From NCBI GenBank assembly GCA_963971405.1, contig OZ020484.1, positions 42,740,770 through 42,804,769 of the forward strand: DNA of 64,000 nt, read 5' to 3'. Every line of letters begins with the position of its first letter. Position 1 is the first letter of the stretch. The position numbers were made by a program, and so were the translations under genes. The notes beneath the pieces were generated by a model. The model ran no database searches. It saw nothing but the letters and a program-made list of their open reading frames with translations, and was not told the DNA's origin. This document shows positions 33,759 through 46,394 of the stretch, one piece after another. The DNA comes from Psococerastis gibbosa. Lineage: Eukaryota > Arthropoda > Insecta > Psocodea > Psocidae.

Positions 33759-34421
33759 CCCAGAACACCCTACCGTCCCTACCGAAGTTGCTCCTGCTGC
33801 CTCCCAGGATCTCTTGAAAAGTATTGGTAATGAATATGATATAACGGAAGACTGTGTCATCTAGTACTCCTTACCGAAAGACCATATGAGCCAACCTTAG
33901 AAGTACCTGCTACCTCTGTGGCAGTAGTTGACTATTTTTATTTTTTATTTTTATTATTTTTTAAATATTATTCGCATATACAAACAATTCAATGAGAGTA
34001 AACCTTGAGGTCAATACACTAATTATTGTAATTATTGGATTCTACATATTACCGTAACCCGAAGCCGAAGTACACTGACTTGCCACATAAAAATGTTCCA
34101 ACCACCCACCCTCCACCCCCCCCCCCTAGCTCTAAATTTATTGTAGTTCAAATTTTTTAGTGGATGGTACGTTGCAAACGTTAATTAATTAGGGGAACAT
34201 TCAGCAGTTAATATGAAAATATTTCCGGAGCTAATCAGAAGCCCTGACAACCGCAGCCCCCAAACGACACCCCCCCCCCGTTAATTAAATTCACCCAGAA
34301 AAATTATGCTATAAATAACTCTTGAAATTGTTCTTGTAGCCACCATTAACGTTGGAGGGTTGGAATTACCTGCGTAAAGACTCAGCCCATGCGGGCACCA
34401 AGCATTTGCAGCTATTTTAAC

Positions 34422-34604
34422 CAAGGGCGGATTTTAGGGGGGGGGTTAGAGAGTCCGAACCCCCTCCGAAATAAATTAACTTACACTATATAACAATGGG
34501 TTTACAGTGGGAATTAAAAATAATCATGTTTTTTAATGTTATAATCCGCTGAACCTGACCGCTGTCCCCCCCCCCCTCTAAATTGGGGGCAAAATCCGCC
34601 CTTG
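34422..34604. mobile_element. hAT-type MITE, 183 bp, perfect 8-bp target duplication
   Basis: The ends CAAGGGCGGATTTT and AAAATCCGCCCTTG are perfect. ATTTTAAC flanks it at 34414-34421 and 34605-34612. It is the same subfamily as 17039-17226, with the inner region in opposite orientation. A C run lies near 34566-34576 and a G run near 34437. Confidence 0.93.
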
Positions 34605-34799
34605 ATTTTAACTCACAATTTTATGCTAACTTTCCGATGGTATATTAATGCTAAGGAATAGGGTAAAACGTCGCGGGAGTGGACAAATGTTGCCAATGCT
34701 AGAAGGGATGATAATTAGTATGTTGATTCCGCAACGTAGAGTTCTAAATAGGACAGATAAGACTTTCACTCTCTGCAAGGAATTTTTTTAATTCCTGAT

Positions 34800-34980
34800 G
34801 CCATTGGCTTCCGTGGCATGGTGGAAGAGTACTTGTACTTTGGCGTGCCTCTTCACACCATGGGAACTATGCGATCGGAGACGTGTCGTAATGCAACACG
34901 GGTATCAACCTACTGATGTAACTGAAGAGGTCAATCGGATGGATTCATTAAATTGTTTGTATGCGATTAATTAAAACAAA
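34800..34980 (+). repeat. Family G dispersed repeat
   Basis: It has ACTATGCGATCGGAGACG, TGTCGTAATGCAACACGG and ACTGAAGAGGTCAATCGG in the consensus order. A (TAA)n microsatellite follows at 35063-35092. Positions 35100-36240 hold no supportable gene. Confidence 0.7.
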
Positions 34981-36242
34981 TAAAACGTATTTTTTGGCTA
35001 ATCAGAGCTGCAGCCAAGCGGCATGACTTATATCGACAAATATAGAATAATAATAATTATTTTATTTATAATAATAATAATAATAATAATAATCGTTTAA
35101 TTCTCAAAATTACAATACCACATAATAATATTAACCAACGCAGATCTTTGGGATCCCTCACTAAGGTCTGCTTTTTTCAGCACGTGGCTAGTGAGGTGCA
35201 GCCAAAGGTACAAAGGTAAGGTAAGATTAAATTAAATTGAATTAAATATAGACTTCACTAAGAGTATCTGGATGTTCAAACAAATATGATTCGCATTTCT
35301 TATTAGTAAAGCAAATTCAGTCAGGCTTTCTATGTTTATGAGATCAGGGGGTATATATCAGGGCAGCCACAACGAGATTGGTTGTTGTTTGAAAGTGGTG
35401 GACTTGGATTGGTCGAAGACGCGGCAGGTGGCACCAAAAATTCAAAAAATACCCTTGGTGGGAACACATCTCTCCTAGATATATATATAGAACTGCTGGA
35501 ATTCTATGTAAATCTGACCCATGCGTATTTAAAAGCGACATGATCAGATGTAGAAGAAGTGCAATTTATGTTGAAGAAATTGTGATGGTTCCGTAACTGA
35601 CTGTATAGGTTACATCAGACTAACATATGCAGAATATTTTACAGGGGACTTACGCCCCCTCCCTGTCTTTTAAAAACTCTGGAGACAGCCATTAACATGA
35701 AATTGGTACATAGAGTATACACGAATACGATAGTGAATATGGAAAACTTCGTCTCTATTGGACACCAGGGAAATATACGTGTACTGTAGTATTATATCGT
35801 ACACTAAGCGCACATTGAAACCTTCCACTTTAATACAACTATGTATTACAGAACTGTGCAGTAGACTAGTCTCTAAGCCAATTATAGGTACAGAGCATAT
35901 ACAATATATACAGTAGGATACAGTATGTAGGTTAGCATATTAGTATTATTATTGTTATTTTTTGATGGCTCCTTGTGAACGTATACCTATTTCAGGAGCT
36001 CTTGTCCTGCAATCTGCATTTGGTACTGTTTCCGAATGAATTTCTGGTACACGTCAACCTAAACCTCATATAAGTCACAATAGACAAGCTGAGACCTGCT
36101 TACAAATTGCCCAATGTAACTGTATCTTAACCATGTTCCGGTACCGTCGGGAAGGGTACATTAAAGCGCTATGCAGTTACTCCTCTAGTGGCCTCTTGTG
36201 TCATTTAGAGTGTTTCGGTACAGGTACTTATATTAGTTCTTC

Positions 36243-36332
36243 TGCCAACAGTCATGCTAATTGTTGAATCCACCAGAACAGAGCCTGTTTTAAACTGCAG
36301 AAAAAGTGTGCACAGCATTGGCAGGGGACAAG
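36243..36332 (+). repeat. 5' fragment of the 5S-head SINE
   Basis: GCCAACAGTCATGCTAATTG, TTGAATCCACCAGAACAGAG and GCATTGGCAGGGGACAAG match the first 90 bp of the SINE. The rest is absent. Confidence 0.8.
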
Positions 36333-36495
36333 TAGCGGAGCCCCCTCTTTTGAAGCCAATAGTCCATATTTCCAAAGGTGGTCGCTCCCCAGGCCAATAT
36401 TAATGCCATTGGAAATGAATGAGGAGTAACCTGAGGAGGACTCACATAGAGATAAGCCACAAGACTACACAGAAGCCATTATTTAGTTCTTTTAG

Positions 36496-36888
36496 GCGGG
36501 GTTTCCACCGACCGACTAGGGCTAAATACAAAAACGGTGACGTGGTAGCAGACATTCAAGACATAGGCGGGGTTTCCACCGACCTCGCATTGCAGAATGC
36601 AAGTGGCATTGACGGAAATGTTTGTTTTACTCTATGCCATAGTTAAAATTGATCAATGATCATAGAGTAAAATCACAAACAAACTAAAATTAAAAAATGG
36701 CGTCATGGGATATGTTAATTACAAACATTTTAATATATTTCTATGAAAAGAAAAATTCAAATTTCCGTCAATGTCATTTGCATTCTGCAATGAGAGGTCG
36801 GTGGAAATACCGCCTAAGTCTTGAATGTCTGTTACCACATCACCGTATTTGTATTTAGCCCTAGCCGGTCGGTGGAAACCGCGCATTA
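36496..36888. mobile_element. Family D foldback element, variant ends
   Basis: The left arm GGGGTTTCCACCGACCGACT ... and the inverse right arm ending CCGGTCGGTGGAAACCGCGC enclose a core shared with the 13.3 and 58.3 kb copies, but the core is in the opposite direction. Terminal bases differ from the GCCCATTCC subfamily. A family L fragment begins directly after it (36889-36985). Confidence 0.8.
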
Positions 36889-37046
36889 ACAACCCTGAAA
36901 GCGTACTGAAGACACCAGCAAACTCTGCTTTCGACAAAACATTTGGAAGTGCTGCGCTTTCAAAAAGAACAACGGACCATCTGCCCGGATTCTCTTGTTT
37001 CAAAAAGGTTTGGTAGCAATTTTATGGCACACATAAAGGTATAAAG

Positions 37047-37275
37047 GCAACGTATTTAAGATGGCTGGGACACGTAGTAACAATGCCGAAAAATATGTAC
37101 AAAGCAAGCATGACAGATCGGCAGGAAGATAACTGGCCAGACGTTCTCGAAAACGCTGGAAGGATGATTTGGAAATTGTTGGGAGTCCGTAGATGGTGGA
37201 GCGTTGTACAAAACCGAGATGACTGGAGGAGTGTTGTCGAGCAGGCCAATGCTCATCAAGGGCTGTAGAGCCAGA
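37047..37275 (+). pseudogene. LINE reverse-transcriptase C-terminal fragment with (GAA)n tail
   Basis: RWLGHVVTMPKNMYKASMTD, then LGVRRWWSVVQNRDDWRSVV and EQANAHQGL* form the standard C-terminus of an animal LINE polyprotein. It ends in AGAAGAAGAAG. The GRPR segment is decayed. It is a different lineage from the 5.1 and 23.5 kb fragments. Confidence 0.75.
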
Positions 37276-39010
37276 AGAAGAAGAACATATGCACCCTAAC
37301 AAACACTAAGCAATACACATGTGATTTACATAAGTACACATAATCTCACGAGATGTACAACCTTTTCCGACAAAAAACACACAACACAAAAGCACAGCCT
37401 TAATTACTTTTGAAAGCTCAAAAGTATAGCGCGGGCAACAAAAAGATACGAAGAGGATTCATAAAAACACATTAACAGGACTTACGTTAATTGGTACACA
37501 AAAAATTATGTTTGCCGAGCACAGAGTAAAAAATAATAATCACCGAGTTACAGAGAATTTCTAAGTTAATTTAAAGGGGGGGGGGGGGTTTCGTATTGTA
37601 CGACTGATATAATGTGGTTATGTAGCAGACCCTGCAGTGCGGCCAGGTATATGCGGGGGGGGGGGGAGGCGGCAAGGGGCTCATTCCATATGCACTTTGC
37701 CCCGTGGATCATGGATTATCACACGGACGGTAATGATACGCCACTCATGCAATTAGTTATTCAACATAGAGGTGAGGCTCGGATTAACCTTCACTATCCT
37801 CTACCCTGTATCCTCGCTATATACTGTTCCATTACCTAATGAATTATTTTAAGGCAGCCCTTATCTAGAAAATTATTTCTGTTGGTTTAGCGGCAATTAT
37901 TGAACGTATGGTATATATAAACACACTTTATCGTGGTTAGCAGCGTTGATTGGTTTTAAATTTTGAAGGTTGAATGCGTTGCGCATGATTTCATTTTGTT
38001 GGTATTTTCGTTCCACTTGGGTTGAGTATGGATTCGATATGCAGTTTTCATTAGATTCATAATGCAAATTTTAAACGCTATTAATTTACTCGTATAGTTT
38101 GATATACAGCAGTTTTGCTCTCTTATACGGCAATATCAGCAGGCTTTTAATTTAGCATTTGTTTAATAAGGCTGGGAACAGCTTGAAACTAGTACTTTTT
38201 TTTGAGTGCGCTTAGCGAATGATTAGATTGTTTTATTTTGTAGATATTCCTTGATTTAAGATTGGATTATTGGTTCAGTATCAAAGCTACACGCCTACAC
38301 AGTAGCCCTGCACTTTTATTTTACGTATTATTTATTTTTATATGGCTTTTCGTATGCTTAGGCCTACTTATGGATTAAGTACACAGTAGGTATATACTGA
38401 ATATACCCAATTTTGACCAAATTTTCAGTTTGAACTTGTACGACCTAACCAGAAATCTAATCAAGCCAATCACGATTCTCCTTAATTTTTCCCTCTAAAA
38501 TTATATTAGTGCCTAGCTCACATAACATTTCAGACTAAAATTGAGCCATTCTCAGTAAACAGCTCCCGTTCCATTATACCCACTTAACATTTGACTGATC
38601 TTTGACTATCATAAATTGAGGGAAAGTCAAATAAGATATTCGCAGCACGAGATCCCATCTTTGTCGGCAACAGACCGTACGAGACCTGTGATATAACAAA
38701 GGGTCGCTGATTAGGCCGAGTAACGTTACTTGCGAATTCTACAAGAAAAACGCAAATAATATAAGATGAAGCCCACATTACGAAACTAGGCATTATAGTC
38801 CAGGCTGGACCTATAGGCGGCGGGGGTCAATGGTCAAGCGTTTAACCTGAATGTTAGAAGACATGATAGGTTCATATTTTAGCATGGCTTAATGGTTTTA
38901 CTGGCGCCGCGCTGTTGAATTATTGAAGGCCTAGCATGGCCTACCTGGTTCACTTATAGCCTGATGGACTAAAGTTGTTGTTGTTGTGCCATTATTATTT
39001 ATTATTTTAT

Positions 39011-39840
39011 TGCTTTCCAATTTATACGTAGTAAAGCTTTGTGACGGTCGAAATTTTCGATTCCGAGATTTCAACGTATTTACACGTTTTAAGGTCCCAG
39101 GAACCCAAAAAAGTGTTTTTTACGAAATGTCTGTCTGTCTGTCTGTCTGTCTGTTCGTCGATTTCCGGGCAAACTACTCGGTCAATTTTGATGAAATTCG
39201 GCATGTAGGTTCACAAAAAGTCACACCTTGGGACCATTTTTTATTTTGGGCTAACTCAATTTGGGGGGTTTTTATTTTCAAAAAACGCCAAAAAAAATTA
39301 TTTCCCAAAAACGGCTCCAACGATTTCTTTTAAATTGACATATATTGTAGTCGTTATTAATATTAACGAAATGCGTGGGGTCGCTTGCCCCTTGATAGGT
39401 TGCTTCTGGGGGTAAAAAAATAAAAATGACTAAATTTTATTGAAAAATGACTAAAAAATAATTTTTCTGCGACACCTTTCTATCGATGATTTCTACCTTC
39501 AGGTATGTTTTAGGTGTTAAATTGAGTAACGAAACCGGCTGGTTGCTTTCCCAAAAAAGTATTTGGTTTTTAAAAAAAAAAAAAAAAATTTGAAAAAAAT
39601 GATTGAAAATTCACGCTCAAATGCATTGCGTGCCCTGCCAGTATTGCTGTGTAGTAATGTGTTGGTCTGAACTATCTAGAATTTACCTCACCACCAGTGA
39701 CGTCAGGTGGACAACCCCCCCCCCCCCCACCCGAGAAATTTAACCATAGGAAAATTATTTACCATGAAATTACTCATTTTCTCTATCTACTAATTTTGAT
39801 AAATTGGAAAACATGTTCGAGTAAACTCGGACCGGTTCTT
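39011..39840 (-). repeat. Family A copy, near full length (830 bp)
   Basis: Reverse orientation: TGCTTTCCAATTTATACG at 39011 to CTCGGACCGGTTCTT at 39840. It contains the CAGA tract (as TGTC, 39127-39152) and a C run (39715-39728). With the copies at 7011 and 62923 it defines both ends of the family. Positions 37280-39000 show no supportable gene. Confidence 0.88.
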
Positions 39841-40414
39841 ATTATTACTATTATATTTATTGATTTTTATGGACATCTACTTGTAATGTGGCCCATTGAA
39901 CTTTGCCCTGCCAACGACCCCATCGGTTTTCAGCCATTATTGGTATTGCTGCCGAATGAATTTCTAGCCGTTGGCAAGCTCATGCCTCAATGTCAACCTA
40001 CACCGACTACAAGCGCCAATGGACAAGCTCATTAGGATTGGCATTGTAACAGGTGATAGATCGACTTAACCAAGTACGGGAACTAGTCTGTCGTTATTTC
40101 AGTTAAACGTAAGGGACTGTAACGTCACAAAGCTATACGTTCAAAGTAGTGCTAGATAAATTTATTCTGAGGATAGACGTACTGGGCATATTCCTGGATA
40201 CTGATATTTTCTGAAACGTATGCAGCATTGAAAAATTTAGCCTAATTATACTGAGATTACAATATTTAATAATTTTGTCAGTTCAGTTGAAATATTAATT
40301 GTATTGTATATATTGTATTCTAGACCAAAACATACTATGCCTAGTAAAAACAAATAATGTGAAATTAATTCAGCTTAGAACAACTACATTTTGTCAGACG
40401 AAATTAAGAGTGTA

Positions 40415-40696
40415 GTAGTAGTAGTAGTGTTCGTCGGGTTAATAACGACTTAGGCCTCATATTTGGGCCCATAGAGCGACCCCGAATTGACTGCCCTATG
40501 CCAGCCCATAGGACCTCCTGATTATAGTGGATTCCGAACCACTTGGGAAACACAGTGAAGTCGCACGATTAGTTTGGAGGTGACCAGGACAAGTCCTACC
40601 ATGTTTCCCTACCGGCACTGTGCACACGACCAAGTTATCTGCAGCTTTGAACCTGCTCTGGTCCGCTGGATTCAACTTGGTATGACGGCCGGCTAA
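40415..40696 (-). mobile_element. SINE with 5S-rRNA-like head and (CTA)n tail, perfect 14-bp target duplication
   Basis: AAATTAAGAGTGTA occurs at 40401-40414 and 40697-40710. Read on minus, the head is GGCCGTCATACCAAGTTGAA, followed by the usual body to GGAGGTCC. It then diverges into a different 3' part (GGGCTGGCATAGGGCAGTC ... ACCCGACGAACAC) ending in (CTA)n. This is a second SINE subfamily with its own tail. Confidence 0.9.
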
Positions 40697-40700
40697 AAAT

Positions 40701-41092
40701 TAAGAGTGTACGTCGAAATAAGGACCTTAAAACCAGTTGTTTTTATAGACTTCCTTATATTTTTCTTTATTATTTAATAAACAAAGCGCGATATTAAAGA
40801 TTTGGCTCATTTAATTTGCAGAAGACTTCTTCATGCATATTATAATAGGGTATTTTTAATTTTTGTTACCGTAATTGATTTAAATCTAAAATTTCGCTTA
40901 AATAGATGTACCACGAAAAAATTAATAAACCAAAAATTAATAATACCCTATTATAGGAATATGATGCATAAAGTGGTAGTCTTATGAAACTTAAATTAAC
41001 CAATATTTTAATATTTTGCTTAGTTAATTAAATAGAAAATAAGAAGTGTTAAATTCCGGGCTGCCCATTTCCTACGTGACGTACTCTTAACT
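40701..41092 (+). mobile_element. Family E foldback element with TTAAGAGT-like ends
   Basis: The left end TTAAGAGTGTACGTC and the right end GACGTACTCTTAA are near-inverses. Inner arms (GAAGACTTCTTCATGCATAT and its inverse) match the copy at 10.4 kb. The SINE at 40415 inserted at this left end, so its target duplication contains the element's first bases. TTAA at both ends could mean a piggyBac-type target, but this is unproven. Confidence 0.65.
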
Positions 41093-42305
41093 CGGCACTC
41101 TCTGCTTGACAGTTATCAAGTAAGCCTCTTATTTGACTTGACTCCTTCATTTTGAGCTCCTTACTTGACACGTTGCGCTAATTTTTACTTTATCACACAT
41201 CCTCCAAATGCACGACCACCCAATGAGAGTCAAGGCTTCAGGACTCTAGTTTGGAAGTTGTGGTCAGCAACATCCCAGCCAGCCGCCTTTTTTCCTCTGC
41301 CAGTGAATGATAGATATACTGTAGTTACCCATTAACTCATGATAGGGTTGGGTAGGAAATTTTCTTTTTAAGTTTCCGGTCTATAGTTCAATTCAGTTCG
41401 ACCAATAGGACCATTCCGGGGCAAATTTGTTATTGGTTAGGTACCAAACTCGGTTGGTAGCCTACTTACTATTAAACTTATAGTTATCTACCAAGAACAT
41501 AAAGGCTACCTCGTAGTCTCGTACCTTACAAACGCTTGATCCTCTGCACTTCCAACGAACCATAAAAGCAATAACTTAGAAAAACATAAACGCCACTCAT
41601 AACACCTACTCAATTTCCATTTCTTCAAAAATTAAAGTGAATACTTCAAATTCAAACCCTTGCCTCCCCTCCACCCCGAAAAAAAAAACCTTTTCATATC
41701 AATGAAAGGTCACCTGGCAGACAGAGAAACCGTTATTAAAAACCTCCCTCGGGGATATTTACTGTCGGGACGTGCCGCGGTCGCACGGTTTTCGTTTTCG
41801 AAAACCCCTCGCACGAGGTTCCACGCCACAGTTTCTTTCTATAGTTTTTTTGTTATTTTGGAAATTAAAAGAAATTTTACGAGAAAAATGGTTCAGCTGC
41901 TGTGTGGAACTCGATCCCAAGAGACGAAGGGGAGGGAGACCGGGGAAAAATGGTCAAAAGCAGCGACGCTTCCGTTCGTCGTTTCCCTTCTTTTTTGTTG
42001 GTTGGGGGAGGGCTTTTTTCAATTTCTCTTCTAGGTCTTTGCCTACGTGAGATGGGATACTTAAAGCCAACATCCGACGTCGTTAACGTTTATGGAAGTA
42101 AACATAATGTGCGTAGCTGTCATTCGAATATTGTGTGAGATCATATTTTTATATTTGCGGTTCGGGGTGTTCTTTTTTGGCAATTCTCAAAGGAAATAGG
42201 TGAGTTTTCACAGTTTTTGATGTAGTAAAGCAAGTTTTTTTTAGCTTAGCATCAGCCTGGCTATTTTTTCGTTTCTTCTTGTTTACTGTATTTCCCTTGT
42301 TTTTG

Positions 42306-42572
42306 CTTTTCTATTTATACGTAGTAGGTACCTACTGTATATGGAAAGCTGTGTAATGGTCGAAATTTTCAATTTACACGTTTTGAGGTTCCAGGAACCA
42401 GAAAAAGTGGGTTTTCCGAAATGTTTGTCTGTCGTTCTGTCTGCCTGTTCGTCGATTTGTGGGCAAACTACTCAGTGGACGTGAATGAAATTAGGCATGT
42501 AGATTCACAAAAATCATACCTCGGAAAATGTTTATTTTTATTTTGGGATAACTCAATTTTTGGGGGTTTTAC
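42306..42572 (-). repeat. Family A copy, 3' part
   Basis: Reverse copy with CTATTTATACGTAGTAGGTA, a decayed TGTC tract and the GATAACTCAATTTTTGGGGG block. The rest is missing. Positions 41100-42300 hold no supportable gene. Confidence 0.75.
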
Positions 42573-42779
42573 TGCAACCTGGGTCCCCACAATGCGTTAA
42601 TAATTGGTGCATTACCCTCATAGGTTAAGGGGAATAACACGGCAGCCTGCCATTTTGGTTACCACAACTTCTCAAATAGAGCAGTGGTTAATAGAGAAGA
42701 TCTTCTACTATTCCTCAGACCTAGATCTTTGATGGGTTGTCACGCCAGAGCGCATTTATGTACTGTAAGTTACATTAAA

Positions 42780-43300
42780 ATACTTCGAAAATCATACCTA
42801 AAATATTTTCCCATGGGACCCCCCCCCCCAAAAAAAAATTTAGCAAAACAGAAAAATTTTCAGATATTTATTTTAAAAAAAAATTCCCGGTGAGACCCCT
42901 GTCCCCCTGTTTCCAGTTTTGTTCATAATGTTATCGTCTCCAAAATCAAAATGTTTTTGCCGACAAACTATTTCTAAACATTCCCCACGGTAGCCCCCGG
43001 GACCCCCTTGTTAGCTGTAATATTCTTCATATGTAAAATAAGAGCATAAGTGCTTTCAAAGTGTGTAAATTCCACTATTTTGGGCCTATTCATTTTCAAA
43101 ATAATTCCCCGGGGGAGACCCCTGGGCCCCCCTTCCTTGCATTATTACACATTATTAGAATAGGTTGCAAGACGTATATAAATATATATATCAAAATGTG
43201 TACAACTCCAAAATTTCAGGCCTGTTTCTTTTTCAGAAACCTTCCCCGGGGGAGACCCCCGCGCCCCCTTCAGCCCCCGACCCCTTGGGTAGGGAAATCA
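42780..43300 (+). repeat. Family K degenerate tandem array
   Basis: Four units with ATTCCCCGGGGGAGACCCC-like cores near 42885, 42980, 43105 and 43243 (spacing 95-140 bp), each followed by CCCC(C)TT and preceded by AAAATGTGTA.A..CCA. It is C/G-rich and non-coding. The frames across it are low-complexity artefacts. Confidence 0.6.
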
Positions 43301-43737
43301 CGATCATGCCCCTAATTAGGAGATGCGTACGTCCATGGGGACGGCTTTCCTATTTTTCTACTATTTTACGAAAATACGGGGAGGGGGAGGGGAGCGCGAA
43401 ATGAAACACCACCCCATTCGAAAACCTATCGTAAACTTTATGTGTTGATGTTGCATGAAAACAGGACCAAAAAAAAAATCTGGTTACGCCACTGTTACCA
43501 GGTGTCCGGTTTTTCGTACCTACCTCCTTCCAGTGAAAAAAATAAATGTTTGACCGGACAATACTTTGTCCGTGTTTTTCGCTCGAGTCTGCAAAAATGT
43601 CTTTTTCTGGAGGATAGAACGAAATAAATTTAGAAATTACAGTTACAGAAATTAAAAATACAGTAGACTGTCATTCTACATACTTATTTACTTATTTTTT
43701 AATATATATTATATATTATTTTATTATTTCTTACTTC

Positions 43738-43880
43738 CTACATTTTCTGCCCATGCTTCGGAGGGTATGTAAAGCAGGCGATCTCGGGTCTTCCTAGTTG
43801 AGTGTAAGAGAGGGCTTTATAGCTACCGGTAGAACTCCGCTAGGTTGGCGTAGTAATAGAACAAAAATTCCTCATTTATT
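43738..43880 (+). repeat. Family J SINE body (tRNA-Val-head family), head missing
   Basis: CGGAGGGTATGTAAAGCAGG, then TCTTCCTAGTTGAGTGTAAG and ACTCCGCTAGGTTGG match the body of the full copy at 53035-53253. It ends in CTCATTTATTTAAG. Confidence 0.75.
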
Positions 43881-44414
43881 TAAGTTACGGTAGGCTACGG
43901 CTAACTTGCCAGCTACTTTGATAGAAAATTCCTCAAAATGCTTTAAATTTAAGAGTATAGATAAAATGCCCTTTTCTAGAAAAATTTACACTATAGATAG
44001 ATTGACCCACTGATTCCCTGTCCGGTTTTCATGTTTCTAAATCTGGTAACCCTAGATTAGCTCAAACGTAACAGTAGAAATATTTTATTAACCCATTAAC
44101 TGGCCTGTCATAATATAAATTTTAGGCAACGTCCCCTTTTTAACGGGCCCCCACTAAATAGATGAAGCTGGAAACGCGACACCAGTTACGACATTAGACA
44201 CCACATTATAGCCTAATTAATAGCACTATTAATAAGCGGTTATGGCCTTATATTTCTTAGATCAAAATGACTCCAATCGGTAAGACTCCAGGCTCCAAGG
44301 GGAATGTGCGAGAATGAAGAGGGAATCTTCATATTTTCCAGGGAATTATGTAAGCAATTGTCCAAACTGCTGTTACATCTAAGCATAATTCCAATTGTTA
44401 CATGATTTAATTAT

Positions 44415-44492
44415 TGCTTTCCTATGTAAGCGTTAGTATAAGGAAAGCTTTGTCCTGCTCGAAAGGTTCGATTTCGAGATTTCAGTGGATTT
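44415..44492 (-). repeat. Family A copy, part 1 (split by a SINE)
   Basis: TTGCTTTCCTATGTAAGCG to TGGATTTACACGTCATG is the 3' end of family A in reverse. It stops at the SINE insertion and resumes at 44888. Confidence 0.8.
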
Positions 44493-44502
44493 ACACGTCA
44501 TG

Positions 44503-44877
44503 CGCCAACGGCCGTAGCAAGTTGAGTCCACCAGAACAGAGCCTGTTCCAAACTGCGGTAAACTTGGTAGTGTGCACAGCGTTGGCAGGGGAACATGGTG
44601 GGACATGATAACGTGCAGAGACTATACCAGTCAGTCTACGTGCTTGTTGAGTTCTGGTCCCCTCCGAATTAATCGTGTGACTATACTAAGTTCCCCAAGT
44701 GGTTTGGAATCCATTATAATCAGGAGGTCCCCCCTGTCAGTCAACTCCCTTTCTCACCGAGGTGAAGGAGTCTGCCCCTAGGGTGCCTTAAGTTAATAAA
44801 CAGACTCACTCCCCCCGCCAGGCTGACAGGGTTGCTTAAAGCCGAAATGCTAAAAACAGGCATTGGAAAACAAAAAC
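44503..44877 (+). mobile_element. SINE with 5S-rRNA-like head, nested in family A, 10-bp target duplication
   Basis: ACACGTCATG stands at 44493-44502 and 44878-44887, and removing 44503-44887 restores a continuous family A copy. The head is CGCCAACGGCCGTAGCAAGT, the tail AACAAAAACAC. The 375-bp length makes it one of the most complete copies. Confidence 0.95.
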
Positions 44878-44887
44878 ACACGTCATG

Positions 44888-45175
44888 GTCCCAGGAACTA
44901 AAAAAGCTGTTTTTGCGAAATGCCTGTCGGTATAGGCAAACTACACGGTGATGACAGTTGGCGTTCACAAAAATCAAATTTCGGGACAATTATTTTGGAC
45001 TTACTCAATTTTGCGGGGTTTAACGATAAAAAAGGGCAAAAAAATGTTTTTTCAAAAATGGCTTTAACAATATTGTCTTTATATACGATGTATTGAAGTA
45101 GGTACTTGTTAATATAAACAAGACCCAATAAGTCACTAGCCCCTTGGTAGTTTGGCTTATATAATATTTGGTTAT
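44888..45175 (-). repeat. Family A copy, part 2
   Basis: It continues from GTCCCAGGAACTAAAAAAGC through CTTACTCAATTTTGCGGGG and TAGCCCCTTGGTAGTTTGGC. The CAGA microsatellite is almost lost. A (TATTA)n microsatellite follows at 45189-45251. Confidence 0.75.
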
Positions 45176-45439
45176 ACTTCTAGCGAATATTATATTATAT
45201 TATATTATATTATATTATATTATATTATATTATATTATATTATATTATATTTTTTTATTATTGATACATAGACCGTGCGTCCTCACTCCCCAAGTTAAAA
45301 AGTTATTTGGTAAACAGTAATGAAGAATACTTGGGTGTGTTTTAATTTCAGATTTGAATTTTTAACTTATTTGTAGCTATCACTGTCTTATTCACTGTAA
45401 TTTTGATTTGTTTACTTATTTTTTATTTAAAAACAGAGG

Positions 45440-45605
45440 TTAATTCCATACAATATTATTTAATGACAATGACAAGACAATTTAATGAATTCGATTGACC
45501 TCTTTAGTTCTGTAGGTTAGTACCCTTGTTGAGTTACGACACGTCTCATCAAATGGCATGTAGAGACTCGCGTATGTACAAGTACGCTACTACCTTTCCA
45601 TCGAA
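45440..45605 (-). repeat. Family G dispersed repeat
   Basis: ATTTAATGAATTCGATTGAC, CTGTAGGTTAGTACCC and GAGTTACGACACGTCTC occur in reverse consensus order. Confidence 0.7.
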
Positions 45606-46394
45606 GTTGATTACTTGGCTAACTTCAGTTTACGATTTTCCTATCTTCAAAACGTTAATAATTAAACCAAAAATGACGTAACATTTCGTATTGGGTGTCA
45701 GGGAATTAGTACTGGTGGCTACTCCACCGCGTCACAAATGACGTCATATTCAGAAGTCACGTGAGCCCCTTTTTAACCATCCAACTTGACGGGGGAAAAT
45801 AGTTTTCCTCACTTAATAACGTTTCTTACGAAAAAAAAAAATTTAAGGGGCTTAAAATAAATCTACTAATGCATTAAATAAGGTTTTCAACCATTTTCAA
45901 GTAGCCCAGCCTATTAGCCCTTACTGTAACTTACAGTGAAATAGCTTATTGCAAGCAATATGCAGTATAATAGCTGTAATAAAAAATTTCGGGAATTCAG
46001 GCCCTCCCAGAAATAAATCCTAAATACGTGCTCGCAAACAACGTTATTATGTATCCCAAACCCCCCACTAAACCATATCCCGAATCAACTTCTGTGAAAG
46101 GCTCAGCAGAGATTGTGTGCCTTTGTGGCGAAAATTAGACCACAGCAAGTGTCATGAGTGAGTGGGTGTGGTCCCATACATGATTTAATATAATAACCCG
46201 TGATTACTCGGGCTAATTATTTTGCTTGCGTCAAATTTTAATGCGCTCATTGCGCTGTGTGAGCCCCCCCCCCCCTCAATGCAGTAAAACATGCGCTTCT
46301 GATTTACCTTTGACCCCATTCTCTGATTCAATTTTGCATTTTTCATTAAAATTGAGCTTTTCTCCCGCCGTGACCTATAACGCCAGCCAGACGG

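Noticed and set aside
41660-42050. Overlapping plus-strand frames with RRRGGRPGK-like sequence
   Set aside because: The resemblance to a LINE GRPR motif is too short, and neighbouring blocks do not match.
42684-43404. Pro-rich plus-strand frames
   Set aside because: They are translations of the C/G-rich family K tandem units.
45189-45251. (TATTA)n tract as a possible regulatory AT element
   Set aside because: It is a simple microsatellite next to a repeat copy with no gene nearby.
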